The notes beneath the pieces were generated by a model. It was not told the origin of the DNA and searched no databases. It was given only the letters and a program-made list of their open reading frames with translations. 64,000 bases of DNA from Nicotiana tabacum. Taxonomy: Eukaryota > Streptophyta > Magnoliopsida > Solanales > Solanaceae. The stretch's first letter is position 1. Each line of letters opens with the position of its first letter. Below are positions 56,442 through 64,000 of the stretch, piece by piece. The translations under genes were made by a program, and so were the position numbers. The stretch spans positions 39,660,758-39,724,757 of the forward strand of contig NC_134080.1 of assembly GCF_000715075.1 (NCBI RefSeq), written 5' to 3'.

Positions 56442-57143
56442 TGTTTGACCAAAAAATATGAACCTTTAGTTAAACTAATTGATTAAAAAGATAAGGGGTT
56501 AATCCTAATTAAAGATAATAACTTCAGATCTAAAATCGGCCTAGAGGGTTATGTAGGACAATGTCGGAATAGATTTAATGCAATATGTATTAAATGCTCA
56601 AGTTCACTAGTGGGGCAAGAATAACAAATATTAAATAACAATAAATCATACTAAATGTAAATAAGGAGAATGATTCACCCAATATTGAATGAGATGGATG
56701 ATTCTTCTTTCTGACAATGATGTATGACAAATAACTATGGGAATATTGGAGGCTTTCTCGGATCTGATGTGAAAAGTGTAGAATAAACAACAAAACAAAT
56801 CTCTTTAGAAAGGTGTTGTTTGTATCAATCTAGAGAGTCAACTTTTCAAGTGAGTTCATATCAAAATTAATAATAATTGTCTTTCACTTTATCTCTCTTT
56901 CTATTTATATAGGACATACCCCTCACTAGCCCTAAAAGTATAAGTACAAAGAATATCCAATGGAATATTCTCCTAAAAGTCCCTATTACAAAACTAGACG
57001 TTACTGTTGCTCTAAGCATTTGACCTCGGCCATGATCGACTGCTCGGAGGTAAGTACCATTAATCATTAGTCGACCTCAGCCAAATTACTTCTAATAATA
57101 CCTCTTCGTGCCGATTTTCCTTAGTCAGATTTTGACCCATGCA
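56442..57143 (-). repeat. LTR-C, outer 5' LTR of the Tat complex
   Basis: It is 702 bp, from TGTTTGACC to CCCATGCA, with a minus-strand TATA-like box near 56902. The base after it (57144) begins sequence unlike the polypurine tract, so this is the true outer edge. Confidence 0.85.
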
Positions 57144-57379
57144 ATGTTCTGTTACAGATAAACTATTGGATAAAAAGTAGATAACAAATGTAAACAATGG
57201 AGCAATGATGAAAAGAGGAAAATTCTTTTGTGGAGGAGATATCGCGGATACAAGATTCAAAGCTTTATGTCACAAACTATATATGCACATTGCAGGAATG
57301 AAAATATTCTGGAGATCAAACTTCAATGGCAGAATGAGTAAAGATAGAGAAGAGGTTTAGAGAAATTGGAAGACATTAA
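57144..57379. other. Flanking DNA, no gene seen
   Basis: AT-rich sequence to the right of the Tat complex. No coding or repeat structure was recognised. Confidence 0.5.
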
Positions 57380-57696
57380 TAGCATGTTTGGTCGTACTTT
57401 TTGGCCAAAAGTACTTAGTGGCCAAAAGTTCTTTTTTTAAAATTAAGGTGTTTGAGAAAGTTTATAGAAGTAAAAAAAATATTTTTGTACAGAAGTAGAA
57501 GCAATTTTTGTGGAAAAAAGTAATTTTTCCTCAAAATAATATTTTTGAGAAACATACACTTAGAATCACTTTTTCAAAGCTTGGCCAAATACTAATTGCT
57601 GCTCAAAAGTGTTTTAAATTAATTATTCAAACAAATATTTTCTTTAAAAATACTTTTCAAAGTAAGCTGATTTTAGAAGAACAACCAACCGGGCTA
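57380..57696. mobile_element. MITE-like element (about 317 bp)
   Basis: Left end TAGCATGTTTGGTCGT and right end (reverse strand) TAGCCCGGTTGGTTGT match at 11 of 16 positions. The body is AT-rich with many AAAAGTA/TACTTTT inverted words. A target duplication was not certain. Confidence 0.55.
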
Positions 57697-57939
57697 TAAC
57701 TTCGACAGAAATGAATAGCAATTATGGCAATAAATTACGAAGTCGTTATGGAATTAGAATGTCTTTTCTCAATAGTGTTGGACTAAAAGAAGACATCATG
57801 AACTTCGTACTGTTTTTAAGGACATACCTAATATTAATCTAATTGGAAATACTTGCAAAATTTTGTCCAATTAATTTAATGTAGACAAAAAGAGGTCATG
57901 TCCACGTGGTATAAACATATAACCATGTTGAATATAAGG
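57697..57939. other. Flanking DNA between two MITE-like elements
   Basis: AT-rich sequence with no coding or repeat structure that I recognise. Confidence 0.45.
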
Positions 57940-57945
57940 ATCTAA

Positions 57946-58162
57946 GAGCCCATTTGGATTGGCTTAAAAAAAGGCTTTTCAATAGAAATAGCTTTTAAGC
58001 TAAAAAGTATTAAGTTGGGGTTGCCCAGCTTATTGCTTTTGGCTTGTTTTAAGCAGTTTTTAACTTTGTTTAAGCACTTTTTTGACTTTGCCAAACACAA
58101 AAAAAAAATCTAAAAAGAGCTTAAAAGCTAATTTGGCCAGCTTAAAAGCCAATCTAAACACC
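57946..58162. mobile_element. MITE-like element (about 217 bp)
   Basis: Left arm CATTTGGATTGGCTT and right arm (reverse strand) TGTTTAGATTGGCTT are inverted repeats. Matching atctaa flanks (57940-57945 and 58163-58168) suggest a target duplication. Internal CTTAAAAGC words make it strongly self-complementary. Confidence 0.6.
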
Positions 58163-58240
58163 ATCTAATTCAGATGCTGGAAATTATAGGCTTTGGAGGG
58201 AATCAATAAGATGGAAATTGTTTTTGTTGTCTATGCGGTT

Positions 58241-58261
58241 CTCTCTCTCTCTCTCTCTCTT
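58241..58261. repeat. (CT)n microsatellite
   Basis: Ten uninterrupted CT units. Confidence 0.95.
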
Positions 58262-58389
58262 ATTTTCTTCTTCTTTTGGTTTATAAAAGAAATGGAAAAG
58301 ATGAGGAAAATGTACTACAAATTAAAGCAGTTAAAAGTGGTTGGATGAAGGGATATGAAATAAATAACAATAGGTGTGCAGGTTGTATA

Positions 58390-59072
58390 TGATTGACCAA
58401 AAATATCAATCTTGGTTCAACCAATTATATTTAAATGGAGGAGAATTAATCTTAGTTAAATGATAACTAGTACATTTATCTGAATGGCAGTGAGCATAAG
58501 CAATAATAACGATATTCAATGATCCAAAAAGATGAAGTGTGGCATTGAATAACAATAAATGGAATTTATCTAAATAAAACGTATGAGTCACCCGAGAAGG
58601 GATGAGATCAGTGAATATTCTTTCTGACAATGATGAATGATTGATAAGCCTTTGAACATTTGGGTTGTTCTTGTATCTAGTGGAGATGTTATGCAAGAAT
58701 CTTGGTAAAAAGGTTATTTTTGTGTATATGTGATAAGATCAGATTCTCTCTTACAAAGTCAATGTGTTCTTTATAAAATGAATATCCCCCTTCTATCATT
58801 GTGTCTCTCTCTATTTATAGGGAACATGTTACTAGAAACCCTAATAGTATAAGTGCATAGAATATCAACTAGAATATTCTCTTTAAATGTCCTATCTTGA
58901 AACTAGCCGTTAGAACTCTATCAAGGGTGTCTTATCTCGACCTTGATCTTTGATGACTCCTCGACCGCTACATTCATTGGTCCTTGAATCGCTTCGATAC
59001 ATGGCGGCCTGTGACCATCTCGCTAAGGCTATCATGACTTAAGCATGTTAGAGATAGATTTTGACCCATATA
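58390..59072 (-). repeat. 3' LTR of the second Tat element
   Basis: From TGATTGACC to GACCCATATA, about 683 bp, aligned to LTR-A by its ends and by the following GTTAGTCCCTCC polypurine tract. The last bases are TA rather than CA, probably a mutation. Confidence 0.72.
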
Positions 59073-59277
59073 GTTAGTCCCTCCACTTATTGAGGTTGAC
59101 TTCGTGGGCGAGTTCGATGAGCATATTATGTTATTGGTGGTTGAGCTTATCAAACATACTATACAGTTCATGGTTGTTGCTGCGAACGGGCGATGTGGCC
59201 CTTTACGAGTCGTATAATTCAAATTCTTCAAGTTTCCCAAGTGATTTTGCTAGGGCTACCTTATCCAAGGGTTATAA

Positions 59278-59426
59278 TGACGTCATGACATCATGCGTCA
59301 TTATGACGCATGTTCCTGATGCATAGATTCGTTTTGCATGTGACCTCTAATTAGACCTGCCGTTTCGATTCCGGTGCCAATTTTGCTGAGCCATTTTTTA
59401 TTTTGATGTCGTGACTTCTATAAATA
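59278..59426 (+). promoter_or_regulatory. Antisense-gene promoter in the second Tat family
   Basis: TGACGTCA (59278-59285), TGACATCA (59286-59293) and TGCGTCAT (59294-59301) are identical to the first copy, with another TGACGCAT just after. TATAAATA is at 59419-59426, 141 bp from the first octamer. The neighbouring sequence is much less conserved. Confidence 0.78.
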
Positions 59427-59583
59427 GGGATTCTCGGACTTGGCTTTGAAGTTTCATTCTTCTAACGTTTCGAAGCATCAACCATTTCTCCTGCTTTCCT
59501 CTCCTCTGAGTCTTCTTTCTTGGTTCCATTAACCTACGCCATTTTTCACTCTCACCTATTCATTATTGTTATTACTTTGAATC

Positions 59584-62201
59584 ATGTCAAACATGTCTTA
59601 TAACATCGGTGAAGGGAGTCATGTTATTCCCTTGGCAGTGGTGTTTCCCCCCATGGGGAGGAAGTTTCCTCCATTAGTAGAGGAGATAATCCCATGCAAC
59701 CCTAGCTCCAAATATGATTTTACCAAATTACCAGAGGCTGCACCTGGAGATTTTCAATCAATGATGACGACTAAGGAGTTAGTGGAACTCAAGGCCAAAT
59801 CTGGCTTTCCCAATCATGTCGAGTTGATCCCGACCGACAGGGACATGGTACAGGTTCACCGCCCCAGGTATTGCGCTCTCTACTCCCCTTCTTCCATTGG
59901 TGGAGGAGTTCTGTCGCTACAATGGTGTTTGTCATGCTCAACTCATGCCGTATGTTTATAAAATTATCAAGATGCTCACTAAGCTTGCCAAATTGTCTTG
60001 GGCCGAACTGATGCTGCAACAATTAATATATTTATTCGCCACTAGCTTTTATTGGAGAACGATGCTAAACCTTCACCACCAAGGAGGCAAATGCTTGGTG
60101 GTGATGATGGACGACAAAGCTAGTCATTAATTCTGGTTTAACTTATTTTTTGTTCGAACTGAGGACGTTGTGGCCAATGTAAATGGCTTTCCTGAGGCTT
60201 GGAACTACGCTCATAAGTACATTGTTTCTTCTCTTTGTTTGTTCGGTCCCCAATTCTGATTTCTTACTTTCCTCTTTTGCAGCCAATAGCTACTCTCCTT
60301 CTTTGGTCGCTCACATCTCCGACTAGGTCGAGCAACTCCTCCCCCATATCATAGGAATCCGTGATTGGCCAAGTTTTTTCAAGAGATTTAAACTTGCTCT
60401 TCCTTTGACAGGTAATTTCTTTTCTTTGACTATGGTCGTTCAACTTTCCATTGTGTGTGGATTCGTTTTTCTAACTTGATGTCTTTTTCTCAGGTAGGGG
60501 ATCTTCTTAGAGGAGACGGTCTCCGATACCCTCTTTCCAAAGGAAGGCTACTGCACCGTCAGCTTCTACACCTGTCGCGACTCCTACGTCTTTTGTACCG
60601 GTCTTATCCTTAGCTACCGTAATTTGAGAGCCTGTTTCCATTCCATCTGCTGCTTTGGCTCCTCAACCTTTTTCACTAGTCTATAAGGACGACATCTCTC
60701 CTGATGATGGTGGTTTAATGCCTTGCAAGAGGAGAGCTTTGGATATAGGGGGAAAGAGGCCGGTAGCCATCGATTTGGGGGATTGTGGCTTTGCTCTTTG
60801 AGAGATGGCCATAGGGCACATCGAAGAAAGCCCCGAGGCAGATCCCGAGACCCCGCATTTGGAGAAAACGAGCATGCGTTCTGCAAGGCACATGGCTGAG
60901 GGTGAGGTACATAATGACGATCTTGCACTTCTGATACAAGAAGAGGCCTCGCCTTCTAGGTTCGCAATGGACGTCTCTTCTATAGATGATGATAAAAGGA
61001 AGGTCGTCGTTTAGGAGGACGTCATATCTGACTCAGAAATGGATGTGGACGAGTTGAGAATGATCAATAAGGGTCTCACTTAACTCGAAGTGAGGTTGGA
61101 AGGAGGCTCCTCCAGGCTATTGCAATCCTAATGGATTGTAATCTTCTTGTGAACACCGAGGATATAGTCCCCTCCCTCGCTCCTCTTTGTTATGAAATTA
61201 AGGGTACGACCCTCGAGCCGATAGACGATAGACGATAGACGACGGTATTATGTCGAATAACATTGTTGGTCTTGCTCTTAGAGTAAGTTCATCTGTTGTC
61301 CGTTATTTTCTTTATGTTTTGATTTCTTTTGTAGGCTCTAATTTCTTTCATTCATTTTGCAGACGGTTATTATGGAGATCGATATTTCTTGTCGGGAGAA
61401 GAAACGTAAAGATATTTATGTGAAGTTGAAGGACAAGTATTTTAAATGTCTTGCAAAGTATCAGGAGCTTTGGTGTCAGCTCCACGAAGGTGGCGATGTG
61501 CGCCATCTGAGGGGGGACTTGAAGGAGAGAGACGAGAAGCCTAATGCAGTGATCTCCAAGACCAAGTGATTATGCAGAGAGGCCAACTTGAAGAGTGTCA
61601 ATTCAGGGAAATGTCGCCGAGAAACTGGAGGAGCTAAATAAGGCAGAGCCCCTCGGTCGAAAGCTTAGAGGAGGGCGGAGTCTCTTGAAGTGGCGAACCA
61701 AACTCTTCGCTCTGAGCGAGAAAATTATTTGTTTAATGGTGAAGCTTAAAGAAGAACTCTTGTTGAAATGATTGGAGAGTTGGAGAAAGAGGCCTCTGAT
61801 CTTTATGATCCGGTTGCTGCTCTGGAGGCTGAGAAGGCCAAACTACTTGTGCAGCCTTCTTCATCTACGACTTTTGTCTTGTTCAACGTTCCTTGTGAGT
61901 TATATGAAGAGTGGATTCACACAGAGGCTCGATTAGATGTGCTGCATGAGTTGCATATTGTAGGTTCTGTTCCTACCATGGACTTTAAGGATTATCGGGT
62001 CAAGGATTGTGAGTCTCGATTTCTTGTGGTTATGTCTTGACTACGTCTCATCCCGGTGAAGAAGATGAGGATGTCGAGGAAGTTGTAGATCACCTTGAGG
62101 ATGAGTCCTGGTATGATTCCATATATCCTCTAAGCGACGACGGAGAAGGCGTTGAAGGTCAGACCGATAAGGGTGTCTTGGGTCATGATGGCGGTGGCTA
62201 G
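59584..62201 (+). pseudogene. Antisense ORF of the second Tat element
   Basis: The ATG at 59584 begins an N-terminal region with FPPLVEEIIPCNPSS. After a frame change near 59880 comes the same domain as in the first family (LVEEFCRYNGVCHAQLMPY, FWFNLFFVRTEDVV), with a TAA at 60127-60129 inside it. Introns fit 60217-60282, 60412-60493 and 61283-61372. A coiled coil (61373-61980) and an acidic tail end with TAG at 62199-62201. Domain order and intron positions match the copy at 10813, so this is one gene family conserved across two Tat families. Function unknown. Confidence 0.78.
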
Positions 62202-62409
62202 CAGTAGTTTTTTGCCTTTTCTATCATTTTTGTGTATTTTTGTTGGCGTCTTCAAGAGAATTTGTAAGAAACCTTTGTTTATAAATATCAGAGTTGGTTT
62301 TGTTTTCATTTGCACCTTTCTTTTTTTTTTTCTGTGGTTTGTTTCACTTTGTGTGTTTTGCTACTTCATGCTTTTTCCGTTGTCCTTGTATATGTCAAAT
62401 TTTGTTGAA

Positions 62410-63196
62410 ATATGGTCGAGGGCTGATAGATACTATTCAAACTTGGTCAAATTTTCACCCTTTTTATATTGCGGTCAAGGGCCAATAGGTGTTATTCGAA
62501 CGGGATCGAGCATAACCTTTTGTTGATTGCAGCTAAGGGCCGATAAGTGTTGTTCGAGCGGGGTCAAACATAATCTTTTTAAATGTGACCGATGGCCAAT
62601 AGGTGTCATTCGAGTTGGATCGAATATAACCTTTTAAATGTGACCGAGGGCCGATAGGTGTTGTTCGAGCTGGATCAAACTTTACCTTTTTAAATGTGGT
62701 CGAGGGCTGATAGGTGTTGTTCGAGCTGGGTTGAACTTCATCTTTTGTAATGCGGCCGATGGCCGATAGGTGCTATTCGAGCGAGGTCGAAGATAACCTT
62801 TTATAATACGACCAAGGGCCAATAGGTGTTGTTCGAGTGGGGTAGAACATAACCTTTTATAATGCGACCGAGGGCCAATAGGTGTTTTTCGAGTAGGCTC
62901 GAGCTTAACCTTTTTGAAATGTGGCCAAGGGCCGATACGTGTTGTTCGAGCGAGATCGAACTTTATCTTTTTAAATATAGTCGAGGGTCGATAGGTGTTG
63001 TTCAAGGTGGGTCGAACTTAACCTTTTTGAAATATAGCCGACGACCAATAGGTGTTGTTCGAGCGGGGTCGAACATAACCTTTTATAATGCGATCGGAGG
63101 CCGATAGATGTTGATCGAGTGGGGTCGAAGTTAACCTTTTTGAAATTCGGCCGTGGGCTGATAGGTGTTGTTCGAGCGGGGTCGAACATAACCTTA
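62410..63196. repeat. 56-57 bp tandem array in the second Tat element
   Basis: About 14 diverged units contain CCGATAGGTGTTGTTCGAGC followed by GGGGTCGAA and an AACCTTTT tail. Position, period and the TTCGAGC...GGTCGAA core match the array at 13740-14440, while the rest of the unit differs. Confidence 0.85.
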
Positions 63197-63408
63197 ACAC
63201 AAGTTCTTAAAATGTAAGTTTCTTATTACTTTGTTGTTTTGGTTACATGATTGAAGAGGGTTATAAGATTTTCGGTGTTGGCTGGCGTTCCAGTCCCAGT
63301 CTCGATAGTCCCTTCATTGTTTGACTTGGAGAATATTGAGGGGTCAGGAAATAAAAGAACAGAAAATCCCTCCTTGCATACTTTGAATCAGAGTGTTCAC
63401 TTTGCCAG

Positions 63409-63472
63409 CTCATTAAAAACCTCCTTGAGGTAACCCAAATGGGACAAAACTCAAGTAAAGGAAAAAGAGTAC
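63409..63472 (-). other. Conserved post-pol motif, second Tat copy
   Basis: This 64-nt block begins CTCATTAAAAACC and ends GGAAAAAGAGTAC, with an inner CCC-AAAT-GGG. It starts 23 nt after the pol stop on the minus strand. Confidence 0.8.
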
Positions 63473-63494
63473 GACTTGGAGGACATTTCTTCCC

Positions 63495-64000
63495 TCAGAA
63501 GTTGAAGTATTTGATGTGGCTAACATTCTAATTATTTGGTAATTGCTTTTCTTCTATTGTCTCTAGTTGGAATGAACCCTTGTTTTCTTTGGCTATGATT
63601 TTGTATAGGCCATCCCAGTTTGTTCCCAGCTTGCCTTCCCATGGGTCCTTGTTCGCTTGAGTTTTGGCCTTGAGTGTGTAGTCCCCGACTTTGAGTGGCC
63701 GGACGTTTGCTTTCTTGTTGTAATAACGTTTTGCTTGCTTCTTTTGAGAAACCATTCTTATGTACGCCATATCTCTTTGTTCATCGAGTTCCTGCCTTCT
63801 ACTATTATCATTACTAGCATCGCTTTCGTGCAAGTACCTCAGGCTAGGCTCTCCGACTTCGACTGGTATGACCGCATCGGTCTCATAGACCAAATAATAA
63901 GGTGTCTCCTATGCTCGTCTTTGGAGTAGTTCTATATGCCCATAATACTTTTGGTAGTATCTCCGGTCAGTGTTTCTTGGCATCTTCGAGCTTTTTCTTC
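63495..64000 (-). pseudogene. Integrase C-terminus of the second Tat element (partial)
   Basis: From the window edge the minus strand reads the integrase tail. It has VYETDAVIPVEVGEPSLRY, a KRYYNKKANVRPLKVGDYTL block and DPWEGKLGTNWDGLYKI, with stop TGA at 63495-63497. The longest open part is 63893-63528 and short frame changes flank it. It would help the integrase bind target DNA or chromatin. Confidence 0.83.

Larger units (their letters stand above)
9625..57143 (-). mobile_element. Tat-lineage Ty3/gypsy complex with three LTRs, host of the nested insertions
   Basis: LTR-A (9625-10328), LTR-B (20337-20706 continuing at 53096-53422) and LTR-C (56442-57143) are homologous and about 700 bp each. 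A-B encloses antisense gene, 57-bp array, pol and gag. B-C encloses only the antisense gene and the start of gag. In minus-strand sense the order is LTR, primer site, gag-pol, array, antisense ORF, polypurine tract, LTR. The outer flanks (ctttt before LTR-A, atgtt after LTR-C) do not match, so this is not a single simple insertion. MULE and Ogre DNA fill 20707-53095. Confidence 0.85.
58390..64000 (-). mobile_element. Second Tat-lineage gypsy element, cut by the window end
   Basis: It has the same plan as the complex at 9625: LTR, polypurine tract, plus-strand promoter and antisense gene, tandem array, post-pol motif, then minus-strand pol. The sequence is clearly diverged from the first family. 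Its gag, most of pol and its 5' LTR lie beyond 64000. Confidence 0.85.

Noticed and set aside
59149..63196. A host gene in the right part of the window
   Set aside because: The layout (LTR, polypurine tract, antisense gene, array, minus-strand pol) is the same as in the Tat element at 9625, so it is element-encoded.

Overview
This is plant nuclear DNA made almost entirely of transposable elements. I see no intact host gene, rRNA, tRNA gene or CRISPR array. The families (a Tork-like Ty1/copia, two Tat-lineage Ty3/gypsy families, an Ogre-like giant gypsy element, a Mutator-like transposon and several MITEs) look like those of a large-genome solanaceous plant. Nicotiana is a plausible guess but is not proven from sequence alone.

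Layout. (1) 838-6601: a minus-strand Ty1/copia element with two 639-bp LTRs and a perfect 5-bp target duplication. Its gag is nearly readable, but its pol is very decayed and full of short hairpins. (2) 6607-9624: intergenic DNA with three MITEs. (3) 9625-57143: a minus-strand Tat-lineage gypsy complex with three LTRs (A, B, C). The A-B interval holds a broken gag-pol plus an antisense, intron-containing gene (aORF) with its own TATA box and bZIP-type sites. The B-C interval is an internally deleted copy. (4) LTR-B is split by a 5.4-kb Mutator-like element (20707-53095, perfect 9-bp duplication). That element has a minus-strand transposase gene and a convergent plus-strand GRF zinc-finger gene. 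(5) The transposase gene is itself split by a 27-kb plus-strand Ogre-like insertion (24762-51782, perfect 5-bp duplication). It has about 4-kb LTRs, ORF1, gag-pro, a splice-able intron, RT/RNaseH/aRNaseH/integrase, a 74-copy 41-bp satellite in its 3' UTR, and a partial second internal copy. (6) 57144-58389: flanking DNA with two more MITE-like elements. (7) 58390-64000: the left part of another, diverged Tat element with the same aORF design, cut by the window edge.

Order of events read from the nesting: Tat insertion and rearrangement, then MULE insertion into LTR-B, then Ogre insertion into the MULE transposase, with Ogre tandem duplication and deletion last.

The most unusual signals are RNA-structure-like. 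(a) A motif with a six-base outer stem (CTACGT/ACGTAG) and an inner hairpin recurs in four different untranslated segments of the Ogre element, with compensatory changes. (b) The copia element carries many short hairpins with a near-constant five-base loop and changing stems. (c) A 62-64 nt element sits just 3' of pol in both the copia and the Tat gypsy elements. (d) The antisense gene of three Tat copies keeps a cluster of three adjacent TGACGTCA-like sites upstream of a TATA box.
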